NCBI GenBank assembly: GCA_963576735.1 | Contig: OY755176.1 | Span: forward strand, 13,749,423 to 13,813,422 | Length of the DNA stretch: 64,000 nt | Reading direction: 5' to 3' | Source: Bedellia somnulentella | Lineage: Eukaryota; Arthropoda; Insecta; Lepidoptera; Bedelliidae | Shown: positions 1 to 11,528 of the stretch, one piece after another | Position numbering within the stretch: position 1 is the first letter of the stretch | How the letters are laid out: each line of letters opens with the position of its first letter | Translations under genes and position numbers: made by a program | The notes under the pieces: generated by a model | Databases searched by the model: none | Seen by the model: only the letters and a program-made list of their open reading frames with translations | Told to the model about the DNA's origin: nothing

Positions 1-900
1 GAGACTCCTTTTAGGAGCTGCGCCAGGTCCCGGGCTGTCTATGCATCGCGCAGAAGAAGCCCTGTGCGTCGCTCCCGGAAACGTAGCCACCGAGTGTTGT
101 CTGTGGTTGAGCGATCCAGGGCGCTGGTTCGAGAGAAATAATTGGCGGTATTACGTGAGCAACATGACCGAGAGCGCAGCGAAAGACGAACAAGTAAGCC
201 ACGTTCAACTCAGCACCATTACCCTATTACGTATCTTTATTGGGTCAAAGAAGGTCAATTAATGTGCCACGGTGTTTGGTTGGGATGACAACTCTACATC
301 CCGTTTTGCTATGCAGAAGCTCCAAGAGTTGGCCAAAGTTTGGTTTGATAGTCTACATTCAGTTTTGTATACATGGCAAGAATGGAAAACAAAATTGCTT
401 ACTGCTTTTCCATATGAACAAAACTATGGCCAAGGCTTGGAAGATATGCTTAGAAAAAAAAACAAGTTTTATAAGTCAATAGAAACATATTACTACTAGA
501 AACTAGCACTAATTAATCAATGTGATATTACTGGTAAAGGGGCCGTCGATTGTATCATTCACGGGTAGTCAGACAGAACAATAAAATCGGGCGTAGCATT
601 AAGATGCGCTCATCCAGAGCAGTTGTTGGAACTTCTTATGAGTAATAAAGAAACGATGGCTATTAGCCATTTTACACCATATAAGAATAAACCATACGCA
701 GATAGTAATAACTTCCTCAACGGCAATTTAATATCATATGGTATCTCAGTGTCCTAAACCTATACGAAAGTGTACCAAATGCAATAGATTCGACCACAAA
801 GCTGAGAATTACAACAGAAATTTCGAGTCTGCGAATCCTAAACAAGAAACAGTGCAGTAAACAATGCATCTTACGAATGACTTGCCAAACGCAAAATTTA
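1..900 (+). pseudogene. gag remnant (capsid plus zinc knuckle)
   Basis: Translating 266-540 gives a Gypsy capsid-like segment (FAMQKLQELAKVWFDSL, then a WQEWKTKLLTAFP motif) which continues past a stop at about 497 into a further gag-like stretch to about 650. At about 745-800 there is a CCHC zinc-knuckle relic, CTKCNRFDHKAEN, in which the last Cys is replaced by Tyr. The first 240 bases read as an Arg/Ser-rich N-terminal gag region. Several stops and at least one frameshift make it non-functional. Confidence 0.65.
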
Positions 901-929
901 TTAAGCAAGTAAACGGTCATAGTTAAGAG

Positions 930-2660
930 GCATTTCTGGACTTCAGTAGTGAAGTGACACTAATTAGGGAATCTGTAGTTTTAGATTTGAAAGTTCAGCA
1001 CGATAAATGCCCCACTTCCATGAAAGGTTTCGGTAAAGAAAGAGTAAGGTCCTTAAGAAGTGTCGTTTGAATTTAGCGGTAGACGATGTAAACGCTTCAG
1101 TGTTATGCAGACTTGTGCAGGATTATTTGTTAGGAAAACATTGCTCATTGGTCAGTATTTTACGGAACAACATCACTTGGTGGTGTTTAAAATCTCAACA
1201 AAGTTAAAATTTTTGGATATAGGGTCAGTACTACTACAACCATCAAGTGATTTTGTATCGAAAATGAACAGGTTTTTGGGGCTAGTATTGCTGGTCGCGT
1301 TCAACTGTGGCAGCTGGGAGTGTTAAAGCAATAACTGAGTCAGTTTAGGACGAAGATGTATTAATTGAAACTAAGATTGTGGGAAAGCCCAACGAACATT
1401 ATTTGATTTGTGGCAGTGTATACAACGCCAAGAAGGGTGCAGTCAATGTGCTGATTAGTCCTTGCTTAGATAATTGCACGTTACAGGAAAATTCCATTTT
1501 TGTAGAGCAGAAATGATTCAGTTGGTTAATAGGATCATGATGGTTTCTCCAGAGAGAGGAGTCTGTTGTTGTAAAGATAGGAGTTTCGGCTACAGAAGAC
1601 GATCGGCGAAGGCTCGTTGACTTGTTAACTCGCTATGGTAAATGTTTTGCTGCATCAATGAAAAACTTAGGGTGCACTAATGTATCTGAAATAAGCATTG
1701 AGCTGAACAATCAACGACCTATCGTCTATCGTCCTTATAGATTGTCACATTGCGAATGGGATAAAGTTCGTCACATAGTAGGTAAAATGTTAGACGTGGA
1801 GATTGTTAGGGAATCAAAATTGGAACGCATGATGAACCGTAGGTAACGCACGTTATGATAGGGCTACGGTGTGCATCGATGATCTTTTGGTTTTTGGTAG
1901 AACATCACAGGAGTGCTTGAATAGTTTTGAAGAAGTTTCAGGACTATTAGCTGAAATGCAGTTTTCTTCAAAATAAAATTGATTATTTAGGATACGAGAT
2001 AGGAGTCTTAAGTATCCAACCAGGGGAGGCCAAAATTCGATGTCTTCTTGATTCTCCGCGACCCCAGAATGTTCATACTATAAGTCAGTTTCTAGGCTTA
2101 GTCAGTTACTTTCGGAAGTTTATCCAAGGCTTCGCTATTATAGCATACCCTCTCAATATATTACAAAAAAAACACTGCTTGGGAGTGGACTGGGACTGCT
2201 GGGACACGTTGAAACAGATATTCGATGACAGGCCAGTACTAGCTATATTTGACACTCAAGCTGAATTGGAACTTCATACTGATGATAGCCGCATAGGGGT
2301 AGGTTGAGTCCTGTTACAAAATTCTAAATGAAGTAATTCCTTGCGACCTATAGTTTACTATAGTAGACAGACGTCACCCGTAGAAAAACAATTCCACGCA
2401 TACTTTGGACGAGTTGGAGACTTTGGCAGTAGTTTCCTCGTTGGAAAAGATCAAAGTATATTTTTGGAGCAGGCCTTTTAAAATTGTGTCTGCTGTAGTG
2501 CACTATGATCTATATTTCTAAAACCACGAATTGGTAGATGGTGGCTGTTATTGCAAGAATTTAGCTTTACAGTAGAATATAGAGCAGGAACAATAATTTC
2601 ACATGTAGACGCTTTGTCTAGAAATACCCGACGAGTTGTACCCGGCGGTGATGACATTTC
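930..2660 (+). pseudogene. pol remnant: protease, reverse transcriptase, RNase H
   Basis: A protease relic at about 940-1060 reads LDFSSEVTLIRESVV; the canonical DFG/DSG active site is changed at Gly to Ser. The RT entry segment lies at 1622-1846 (IVYRPYRLSHCEWDKVRHIV, typical of Ty3/Gypsy pol). At about 1870-1900 the catalytic region survives as CIDDLLVFG, with ID rather than YLDD context. A thumb-like FLGLVSYFRKFI is at about 2090-2130 and RNase H begins at about 2220 (LAIFDTQAELELHTDDS). A large piece of RT between 1846 and 1860 is missing, and frames change repeatedly. Confidence 0.75.
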
Positions 2661-2679
2661 AAGACGATGACTGGCTGTT

Positions 2680-3790
2680 GACTTTGTAATTAGGAGATAC
2701 TGAGCTTGAAAGAATTCGAACCATTAATTGTGACATAGATGTAGCAAGCCTTCAGTTTATAAAAGAAAATAATACAATACGCAATAACAAACTGTATAGA
2801 ACATTAGGGAATGGCAGAAGCGAGGTATGTAAAATGTGTCTCGATGAAATGGGGCATTAGGGACAAAAAAGACCATGGATCGAATAAAAGGAAATTATGG
2901 TTCCCCAAGGTGACAAGACATGTTAAAAATTAAATTAAAAAGATATTAGGAAGTCCTTGCTCTCAAGACTCTGGATTTCTCCACCCGCTAAAGAAAGTGG
3001 CTTTTCCATTCCACACACTGCATATCGATCGTTTAAGACCGTTTGTTGGTTCGTTCAATCCAAAATTAGAGGGGGTCACACTCACATCCTAGTTGTCATC
3101 GATGCTTTTACAAAGTTTGTTTTTATTAAATCAGTCAGAAACACTAATATGCAAAATGTAATTAATGTCCTGGAAGAGATATTTTATAAGTTCAGGACAT
3201 CTGATCGCATAATAAGTGATCGAGGTAGCTGCTTTACCTCGCATGTGTTGAAAAGATATTGTTTGATCAAAGGAATAAAATAGTTCTTCAATGCTGTAGC
3301 TAGTCCACAATTCAATGGCCAGGAAAGTTACAGTCGCACCATTCTTGTCTTACATCAGAAGGTATAAATCAAAATGAGAGGGCACACAACGTTAGGGAAA
3401 ATTCAATGGGGATTTAATAATACTCGATATGGCTTACTCGGATCTACGAAAAGGGGGATTTAGTAAAACGTTTAAAAACTACACCTAATAATGACTGAAA
3501 GAGTACGAAACTTTTACCGTGTTACGAAGATCCTATAAAGTTGTGAAAACTTTAGGAAACGACCGTCATTAAGTTTCACCTGCTCTTGGGTTCGAGAGCA
3601 TGAAAAATAAGCGCAAAACCACTAATGCCGTTTCACGATTGCCGCCATGGAGAAATATAGCTACTCTAAATGTTTACGATGATGAACCTGATGAGACCAG
3701 TAGTGATGCAAGCGATGGCAATAGCTCTGATGTTTGGATATTTTATATTATGCTGTATAATCTTTATGTTTCGAAATCAATTTACTAGTT
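2680..3790 (+). pseudogene. pol remnant: integrase core and C-terminal tail
   Basis: The segment 2957-3283 encodes an integrase core relic with VVIDAFTKFVFIKSV and RIISDRGSCFTS, the two Asp-containing blocks of the retroviral-type integrase fold. Further degraded integrase follows to about 3480. An open stretch at 3600-3788 (LPPWRNIATLNVYDDEPDE, then acidic Ser/Asp residues) has the look of the acidic polyprotein C-terminus of lepidopteran Gypsy elements. The part from GNSSDVWIFYIM onward runs into untranslated sequence. Confidence 0.65.
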
Positions 3791-3889
3791 AAAAAAAAAA
3801 ACACACACTTATTTATTACGTATATATATACATATATAATCACGAGAATTAAACTAAATTTTAAGTTCGAGATCTTTGCTCAATATGAT

Positions 3890-5062
3890 ATTATGTACCT
3901 CGAAATGTTCGAGAATGTTAATTTACTACCTGATTTGTGTACCTCGAAATGTTCGAGAATTTTGATTTACTACTTGATATTATGTACCTCGAAATGTTCG
4001 AGAATATATTTTTTAATACCTGATTTATGTACCTCGAAATGGTCGAGAATGTTGATTTGCTACCTGATTTATGTACCTCGAAATGGTCGAGAATGTTGAT
4101 TTACTACTTGATATTATGTACCTCGAAATGTTCGAGAATATTTATTTGCTACCTGATTTATGTACCTCGAAATGGTCGAGAATGTTGATTTACTACCTGA
4201 CTTATGTACCTCAAAATGTTCGAGAATGTTGATTTACTACTTGATATTATGTACCTCGAAATGTTCGAGAATATTTTTTTTAATACCTGATTTATGTACC
4301 TCGAAATGGTCGAGAATGTTGATTTGCTACCTGATTTATGTACCTCGAAATGGTCGAGAATGTTGATTTACTACTTGATATTATGTACCTCGAAATGTTC
4401 GAGAATATTTATTTGCTACCTGATTTATGTACCTCGAAATGGTCGAGAATGTTGATTTACTACCTGATTTATGTACCTCGAAATGTTCGAGAATGTTGAT
4501 TTACTACTTGATATTATGTACCTCGAAATGTTCGAGAACATTTTTTTTAATACCTGATTTATGTACCTCGAAATGGTCGAGAATGTTGATTTACTACTTG
4601 ATATTATGTACCTCGAAATGTTCGAGAATATTTATTTGCTACCTGATTTATGTACCTCGAAATGGTCGAGAATGTTGATTTACTACCTGATTTATGTACC
4701 TCGAAATGTTTGAGAATGTTGATTTACTGCTTGATATTATGTACCTCGAAATGTTCGAGAATATTTATTTGCTACCTGATTTATGTACCTCGAAATGGTC
4801 GAGAATGTTGATTTACTACCTGATTAATGTACCTCGAAATGTTCGAGATTGTTGATTTACTACCTGATATTATGTAGGTACCTCGAAATGTTCGAGAATA
4901 TTTTTTTACTACATGATTTATGTACCTCGAAATGTTCGAGAATATTTATTTACTACCTGAGTTATGTACCTCGAAATGTTCGAGAATGTTGATTTACTAC
5001 CTGATATTATGCACCTCAAAATGTTCGAGAATGTTGATTCACTACCTGATATTATGTACCTC
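3890..5062 (+). repeat. Minisatellite, ~44-45 bp unit with palindromic core, higher-order period 267 bp
   Basis: About 26 tandem copies of a unit containing TATGTACCTCGAAATG then TTCGAGAAT and a spacer GATTTACTACCTGATT. The core CTCGAA-ATG-TTCGAG is a perfect 6-bp inverted repeat around three bases; a frequent variant has GGTCGAG instead of GTTCGAG. Three consecutive blocks starting at 3893, 4160 and 4427 are spaced exactly 267 bp apart and carry the same order of variants, so six-unit blocks were amplified as higher-order repeats. Apparent short reading frames here are a by-product of the repeat. Confidence 0.95.
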
Positions 5063-5870
5063 CTCATAAAGTTTCAGATCGTTGTTATCACATTATTATT
5101 TAAGATTATTACTCATTAGGCTCGAAATTATTAACGGTATACAGGCATGTCAGACCGAATGTAAGGTTATCACTTGATGTCGTGTATGAGGTCATACACG
5201 TCGTCAGGATGGACGAATGTAAGGTTCTAATTATATTTTGGTTTGCAAATGTTGTTGAAATTGTGTTTTTGTAATATGTGCCATCAATTATTTGAGGGTA
5301 AACTTGTATGTTAATATTTATTTTTAAGTATTACTGTTTCCTCAAATCATTTATAATTATATTATGATTATTCATAGTAAAAAGACATTAGTTTGATTAA
5401 TTGAAATGGATTTGTTATCAATGCAAATATTCAGTGTCTATATTATATATAAAGTTATATTCAATGATTATATCTTGGTATTATGTTTTGTAAAATCATT
5501 TCTATTTATTTAATGAATTTCCATAACACTATAATGCTTTAAATTTAGTAAATTAGATAAATTAGTTAAAATAAAGTGTTTTTGTGTAGAAGGGGAAAGT
5601 TGTTTACACGTGTGTATAAATACCCTGACTACACCAACTGACGTCATTCGGTTTCTGGCATCTGAAGTGTGAACAACTTGTATTTGAGGTTATTGTGAAT
5701 AGTTTGTAACAAAATTCAAGCGAACTGTACATAAGTAATATACAGAGTTCACTGGAAGCCTAGAAGTTTTATTATAACATCCTGAAGTCCTATAATTAAA
5801 CGCGCCATATAGTAGTTAATAAGTTCGTACTTATTTTATTTTTGAAGGGGTGTAGATGTAAAATTCCATT
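5063..5870 (+). other. LTR-like region following the minisatellite
   Basis: Non-coding AT-rich sequence holding a strong core promoter at 5615-5649, located where the 3' LTR of the upstream Gypsy remnant would be expected. No matching 5' LTR is in the window, so the LTR identity cannot be tested by self-comparison. Clear TG...CA ends or a target duplication were not found. Confidence 0.35.
5615..5649 (+). promoter_or_regulatory. Core promoter: TATAAATA plus TCATTC initiator
   Basis: TATAAATA at 5615-5622 is followed 31 nt later by an insect-type initiator TCATTC, with the A at 5646. Spacing and both motifs fit an RNA polymerase II start. It may be the LTR promoter of the Gypsy element; no open reading frame follows directly. 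Confidence 0.5.
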
Positions 5871-5939
5871 GAATCATACGAACACATCGTACAGAATGAC
5901 TAATGTTTATCTTTCAAGTTATTATTTTGTCAATATAGA

Positions 5940-6182
5940 CTAACCTGTATGCGCCAAAGGCGTGATATTATCTTGATTATTCGATGATGGCGGCGATAAG
6001 GATCGTTGTTTCGCCCGCTTTAACTTCCGTTCTAACTGTCGTAATTTCTTACTTATTTTATCTATATCCTTATCACGTTTTCTTTTAGGCATTATTGTCC
6101 AAAAAACAATGTAACAAGCTGAAATTAAAGAGATAAGATCGCTCCAAAATGTTACTAATGAAAGATTTTTAACAAAGAACAC
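5940..6182 (-). CDS. Short Lys/Arg-rich coiled-coil segment, possible gag N-terminus or exon
   Basis: An 80-codon frame whose likely functional part begins at an internal Met: MPKRKRDKDIDKISKKLRQL, followed by a basic helix and a Ser/Pro tail. Basic coiled-coil N-termini of this type occur in gag proteins of lepidopteran Gypsy elements. The frame ends just after a CAG|GTTAGT sequence that would make a good splice donor, so it could instead be a 5' exon. No downstream exon was recognised. The preceding hydrophobic 30 residues look like untranslated sequence read through. Confidence 0.3.
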   Translation of the reverse strand: MFFVKNLSLVTFWSDLISLISACYIVFWTIMPKRKRDKDIDKISKKLRQLERKLKRAKQRSLSPPSSNNQDNITPLAHTG

Positions 6183-6764
6183 TACGTGCAGTGGTGAAGC
6201 ACTGTAACGTGAATGATAGACCGGAATCGACGCGGGCCAATGAGAGCTAAGCTGTCAAACAAGATGACTTTTTTAACGTCAAAAACAAATAAAGAAAAAT
6301 TATACAGGAAACGGAAATGGTATAATTCTCAAATAAAGTGCAAAGTGGTGAATCCTGGGTGAAACTACATGTGTATATATAATAACGAATTTAATTTTCA
6401 GCTTACTAATCTTGAGAACGAAGCCCACGTATAATTTATTTAAATTGGCTATTTAACTAGATAGAAAAAGACATACAATTATTTTTTGACATGTATTTAA
6501 TATGAGGACCTTTATTTAATTTAATTAACTTGTAGTAATAATAAAATAAGCTAGTATTATAATTTAGCAATAAAGTTTAGTTTTAAGTTTTTAATTTTTC
6601 CGTTTTATATCATACTTGTGTTTTATTTAGAATTGTCTTTTTTTTTCTTTTTTTCTTTTTATTATTTACCTTTTATAACTTTTATTTGTAAGTTTATATT
6701 ATGCGGTGCCCTATCAGGGTTCAAGTTATGGCTCATTAAATAAAAGCAACCTGTATCACCTTGT
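6183..6764. other. Non-coding AT-rich interval
   Basis: No gene recognised. It contains a T-rich run at about 6627-6665. The 5' boundary of the Jockey-type fragment that follows is somewhere near 6690-6765. Confidence 0.5.
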
Positions 6765-8385
6765 ATGTACCACTTGAATGCAATAAATGATTTGAATTTG
6801 AAAAAAAACACTGAAAATCCCCTGAATAAATGCAACCAGGATTTCTCATCCGTTGGATCTAGTCTTGCGAAAAGAATACTTGACAAGATAAATATATCAG
6901 AACAAGAATTGGCTTCTTCAGTTCCTACAAACAATGGCCCCTGTTCCTCCTTTTTTTGTCTCCAACAGACCGTGACGAAGTAGCTAACCTTATCTCTCTC
7001 ATCAAGGAAGATAGTGCTCCTGGGATTGATGGAATAAGTGGTAGTCTAGTGAAGAAATTGAAACATCAAATAGCGGAACCCCTTACCCATATCTTCAATC
7101 TAAGCCTTACTTCTGCCGCTGTTTCCCCCATCCACAAAAATGGTCACAAAGGTGATCCATCTAACTACCGCCCTATTTCTCTACTGAGCATACTATCCAA
7201 ACTGCTAGAGAAAATTGAAAATAAAAGGCTCGTTGATTACCTTGAATCAAATAAACTGCTTGCTTCGTCACAATTCGGCTTCAGACGTAACAAGTCAACA
7301 AGAGTCGCCACAAAAGCTCACACTAGTAAAATAGTAAACAAATTGGATAGAGGACATAAAAGTCTGGTTGTTTTCGTGGACTTGTCGAAAGCCTTCGACA
7401 CTGTTTCAATTTTAATACTATTAAGAAAACTAGAAGGATTAGGTATACGGGGTACAGATCTCTGTTGGTTCAAAAGCTACTTAGAAACAAGAACTCAAGT
7501 CACCAGAATAGAGTCACTCCAAAGTGATATTAGTCCAATAGATTTCGGAGTCCCACAAGGAAGTATCCTGGGGCCGACCCTTTTCTTAACTTACCTAAAC
7601 TCAATACAAAACGTTAGCCTTGAGAGTGCGGAAATAGTCTGCTATGCAGACGATACCGCTATATTGTTCCACGGCTCAACTTGGGATGATGCTAAAACTG
7701 CTGCTGAGAAAGGTCTGGGTAAGATCAATGAATGGCTGCAACAAAACTTACTGACACTTAACACCCAAAAGTCACAATTTATATGTTTTTACAAGACCGC
7801 AACATCGAGGCCAGACTCTTTGAACTCCCTGACCATATACAGCTGCAAGAATGACGGAAGTGGAACCTCACCATGTGACTGCAATAAAATATACCGGACT
7901 AAAGACATTAGGTACATGGGCCTTATTCTGGACGCACGTCTAACATTCGAGGCTCACATAAGTAAGCTTGCTAAAAGAATTAGGAGCGTTACCGGTGTCA
8001 TGAAACTCCTCCGAAGTTCTGCTGACATGGATGTTTTAAAGCAAGTCTACTACGCGCTAGGCCAATCCTTGCTTTTTTATTGTATAGAGGTCTGGGGAGG
8101 TGCAGCTAAATCTGTGCTTATCCAACTAGAAAGGGCGCAAAGAGCATTACTGAAGACTATGCTCCGTAAACCTATGACCCACCCTACAAATGAATTGTTC
8201 AGGTTGGCAGAAGTTCTATCAGTAAGACAACTCTATCTACAAAAAGTGTGTCTAACCACACACCGAAACTTAGGTAAATCATCCGAATTTAACTTGCTTA
8301 AATCGAACCGAGTCCACCAAATTGTCATGCCTATTGTAACTACCAGCTTTGTTAAACGCACAGGTACTTTTGCATATATTTTTTT
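6765..8385 (+). pseudogene. 5'-truncated Jockey-type LINE reverse transcriptase, interrupted
   Basis: Begins in the linker before RT (LNKCNQDFSSVGSSLAKRI), shifts frame near 6955, then reads through RT: APGIDGISGSLVKK, NYRPISLLSILSKLLEK, VFVDLSKAFDTV, FGVPQGSILGPTLF and the catalytic CYADDTAILF, then the thumb and the start of the C-terminal region to KRTGTFAY. An in-frame deletion of roughly ten residues removes the usual G-x-F-P-x-x-W/F-K segment before AAVSPIHKNG. At about 8381 the frame runs into the poly(A) tail of another element inserted in opposite orientation, which explains the run of Phe codons. The likely 3' end is at about 13640-13765. Confidence 0.85.
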
Positions 8386-8602
8386 TTTTTTTTTCTTTTT
8401 TTTTATTGTTTGGTCTACAAACTGGATTACATTATAACTTAAGAATAAACAAAAAGCGTTAGTGAACAGATTTAAATGAAATCCTACTAAGAGTAGACAC
8501 AGTATGCCTTCATGAACTGGAATTAAGTGAACTACAATTTTGTTAATCTAATTCTAATTGTAACATTAACCTAAAAACTTAACTTATTTTTAAATAACTT
8601 AT

Positions 8603-11404
8603 TTATAAATCTAAAACTATTTTTTTGACTGAGGTCACAGAATCATGAAATATATCAGCGGATGCACGGATGGCATTAGTTGATGAGCATATTCGATACA
8701 TGGGAGAATGATGACCAAGAACAGTTTTATAAAAGGGTACCTGAAATGTAACACGATTTTGAAGGCGACTTGCCATACGAGGAACAGAAAGATCAAGTTT
8801 TTCCAATAAATGAGGGCAATCTATCTTGTTCTGTATAAGCTTGCACAAAAATGCAACATCAGTGGCTTTTCTTCGATCGCTTAGAGATACCATTTCATAG
8901 TGTGACAGCCGCTCTTCATATGATTTTAAACTTCTACATTTATTGTCGTTATAAGAAAGATTATAAAGAAATTTTTTTTGCACTCGTTCTAGTCTGTCAC
9001 TATGTACTTGGTATCCCGGATTCCATACAACGCTGCAGTAATCTAGTAAACTGCGCACAAAAGTGTAGAAAACTATTTTAGTGACCTTATAGTTGTTGAA
9101 GCACTTCAGTTGTCTAACTAGAAAACCCGATAGTTTAAGGGCTCTCTTAGTTATGTGATCTATATGTGGAACAAAGGACAGTTTGTTATCAATAATAACT
9201 CCCAGATCCTTTATGCAATTAACCTCTGTCAATAATACACTATTTATAAAATAATTTGGTTTAGAAGGTATTAATTTTCGACTAAAGTTAATGCAAAAGC
9301 ATTTGGTAGGATTTAGTTGCATACTGTTTTCTGAACACCACCGTTGAACATTGTTTAGGTCACTTTGTAATGCTTCTATGTCTGCTGAAGAATTAATTAC
9401 TCTATAAATTTTCAAATCATCAGCGTATAATTTAAAATTGGATGTCAATAATTTACACAAATCATTTATAAATATTATGAAGAAACGCGGTCCAAGAGTT
9501 GAGCCCTGTGGAATACCTGAGGGGACCGAGTATGCACTAGACCTATAACCTCCCAGAGCCACTAATTGCGATCGATTTTCCAAATAGGAGATACACCATC
9601 GGAGTAAACAGCCATGTATACCATACATTTCAAGCTTCGAACCCAGCAGAAAGAGATCAACTAAATCAAACGCTTTTTTGAAATCCGTGTATACAGCATG
9701 TACTTCTTGGTTATTATCTAAGGCTTTCGAAATGTCTGTAACATAACTCACAAGGTTAGTTTCTGTTGATCTTTGAGGCAAAAACCCATGTTGCTCAATA
9801 CTAATTTGTGGTTTTATATGGCCCATAATTGCTTTATAGACATGCTGTTCAAAAATTTTACCACAAACCGATAGAAGAGAAATAGGACGATACTGTGAGA
9901 TATCACTGAGGGTGTCCGATTTCGGTATCGGGCTAATATAAGCCGTTTTCCATTCTGCAGGAAATTTACCGGTTGCGAGGGATTGATTAAATATTGCAGT
10001 TAGAGGTTTACTGAGGTGATCCGCACAACATTTTAGTAAATAAGGTGACAGACTATCTGGCCCCGGGCTTTTATCAGTTTCTAGCAATTTCAGTGACTTT
10101 AAAACATCTGATTCTTGAACCATTACGTGTGTAAGTGGTGACTGACTATTACTGTCAAAGGACGGGGAGCACTTTGCTTTCGGCTGAAACTGAGTCAATT
10201 TGTACACGTCTTGAAAGTAACTGCTAAATAAATCTACTATTTGTTGACTCCCTTTGGCAGATCTGTCCTTTAGATATAGTTCGTTAGGAACATAATGGGT
10301 AGAAGATTTTTGATCCCTAATGTACTTCCAAGAGAATTTCGGTCGAAATCGTAAATGATCTTGAGCTTGATTTCTAAAATTATTGAAGTCTTCTTTCGCA
10401 GCAGTATCGCATCGAGCTCGCAATAATTTGTATGAAATGTTATCTAAATAATTACCATACTTTTTAAATTTTGTGTGATATTTGTTTTTCTCCTTTAACA
10501 TTTTTATGAGTGAGTGGCTAAACCAGACTGGGTATTTAAAATCTTTGGGGCGTCTAACAGGAGTATGAACATTTAAAATAGAAAATAATTTATTATAAAA
10601 TGAAGATAGCATGTCATCGACATCTTTAGCATCAGTCCACACCTCATCCCAGTCAACAGAAGCCAGTTCGTTGTGAATAGCATCATAATCTGCGAGATAA
10701 AAATTGGGGGTAGCTACACGTTTTGGTTTAAACATGTTATTAGTAGATATTTGGAAGTCGATCATTAGTGGTGGGTGATGTGAGTCTATAGGAATAAGAG
10801 GTGATTCGGCTAATGACACATTGAAACATAGCGGTTTGTTGGTGAGTACAAGATCAAGTATGCGCCCATTGGAATTGCATATGTTATTGCACTGTGCCAA
10901 ATTATTGAACGCGATTGCATCAATGAAATTATTGCTAAGTGCGCACGTACAAATATCAGGGCTCAGCGATTTGAGATCCGCGTTCTCAATCCAGTTTATG
11001 CCACTAAAATTAAAATCACCTACTATGAGGGTAAAAGAATCAGATAAATATTTTTGCATAATATTTGTGAGGTTAAATATGAATCTATCTATGTAATCTT
11101 TCTTCAATGGGGGGGGAAAGTAGGTAAGACAAACGTGAAGTTTTTGTTTAGCACTAATTTTTAGAGTAATCCACACTTCCTCACACATTGACTCCCACTT
11201 AGGCTTACGCAATACTTCGAACTTTCTACTCACCGCTATCAAAACGCCGCCGCCATCCTTTTTGTTTTTGTAACTACAGGTGGAGGACCTATCTCGTCGG
11301 AAAATAAAATATCTGTTATCTAAGATTTCGTGGTCAAAAACTGTATCATTCATCCATGTTTCGGTAAGGAGTATAATGTCATAATCTTTTGAAATCGCTG
11401 ACAT
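8603..11404 (-). CDS. ORF2: endonuclease/reverse transcriptase of PHD-bearing LINE
   Basis: A single open frame of 933 codons. The N-terminal third is an apurinic-type endonuclease (LLTETWMND, then VGDFNFSG, RILDLVLTNKP and DSHHPPLM, which hold the catalytic Glu, Asp, Asn and His positions). RT follows: SPGPDSLSPYLLK, YRPISLLSVCGKIFE, VYTDFKKAFDLV, GIPQGSTLGP and the active site LYADDLKIY. The C-terminal region ends with the usual hydrophobic and Lys-rich stretch. The frame is open upstream of the first Met as far as about 11520 (YYQNCRGLRTKT belongs to the endonuclease), so translation may start at a non-AUG codon or by reinitiation after ORF1. No internal stop: it could be active. Confidence 0.88.
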   Translation of the reverse strand: MSAISKDYDIILLTETWMNDTVFDHEILDNRYFIFRRDRSSTCSYKNKKDGGGVLIAVSRKFEVLRKPKWESMCEEVWITLKISAKQKLHVCLTYFPPPLKKDYIDRFIFNLTNIMQKYLSDSFTLIVGDFNFSGINWIENADLKSLSPDICTCALSNNFIDAIAFNNLAQCNNICNSNGRILDLVLTNKPLCFNVSLAESPLIPIDSHHPPLMIDFQISTNNMFKPKRVATPNFYLADYDAIHNELASVDWDEVWTDAKDVDDMLSSFYNKLFSILNVHTPVRRPKDFKYPVWFSHSLIKMLKEKNKYHTKFKKYGNYLDNISYKLLRARCDTAAKEDFNNFRNQAQDHLRFRPKFSWKYIRDQKSSTHYVPNELYLKDRSAKGSQQIVDLFSSYFQDVYKLTQFQPKAKCSPSFDSNSQSPLTHVMVQESDVLKSLKLLETDKSPGPDSLSPYLLKCCADHLSKPLTAIFNQSLATGKFPAEWKTAYISPIPKSDTLSDISQYRPISLLSVCGKIFEQHVYKAIMGHIKPQISIEQHGFLPQRSTETNLVSYVTDISKALDNNQEVHAVYTDFKKAFDLVDLFLLGSKLEMYGIHGCLLRWCISYLENRSQLVALGGYRSSAYSVPSGIPQGSTLGPRFFIIFINDLCKLLTSNFKLYADDLKIYRVINSSADIEALQSDLNNVQRWCSENSMQLNPTKCFCINFSRKLIPSKPNYFINSVLLTEVNCIKDLGVIIDNKLSFVPHIDHITKRALKLSGFLVRQLKCFNNYKVTKIVFYTFVRSLLDYCSVVWNPGYQVHSDRLERVQKKFLYNLSYNDNKCRSLKSYEERLSHYEMVSLSDRRKATDVAFLCKLIQNKIDCPHLLEKLDLSVPRMASRLQNRVTFQVPFYKTVLGHHSPMYRICSSTNAIRASADIFHDSVTSVKKIVLDL

Positions 11405-11528
11405 ATAAATAGTTTCTGTTTTAGTTCTGAGACCTCTACAGTTTTGGTAATATATTGAGAGATTGAATTTAATAAAAGATGATATATATAAGTTATGATC
11501 ATTACAATATACAGTTTCTTAAATACTA

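Larger units (their letters stand above)
1..3790 (+). mobile_element. Degraded Ty3/Gypsy-type LTR retrotransposon (5' part outside window)
   Basis: Protein remnants occur in canonical Ty3/Gypsy order on the plus strand: gag capsid and zinc knuckle, aspartic protease, reverse transcriptase, RNase H, integrase core and an acidic C-terminal tail. Stops and frameshifts are scattered throughout, so it is an old inactive copy. The element is already in gag at base 1, so its 5' LTR lies outside the window. The minisatellite at 3890-5062 and the LTR-like promoter at about 5063-5870 follow it directly and may be its 3' end. Assignment rests on motif order; the exact lineage is not determined. Confidence 0.8.

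Noticed and set aside
3893..4678. MYLEMVENVDLLPDLCTSKC-type proteins
   Set aside because: Short frames generated by the minisatellite period; they stop and restart with the repeat.
3890..5062. CRISPR-like array or heat-shock element array
   Set aside because: The units are contiguous tandem repeats without unique spacers, in a eukaryotic genome; the GAA and TTC are three bases apart rather than two as in heat-shock elements.
6765..6983. Separate small gene upstream of the Jockey RT
   Set aside because: Its sequence is the normal pre-RT linker of Jockey-type proteins and continues into the RT after one frameshift.
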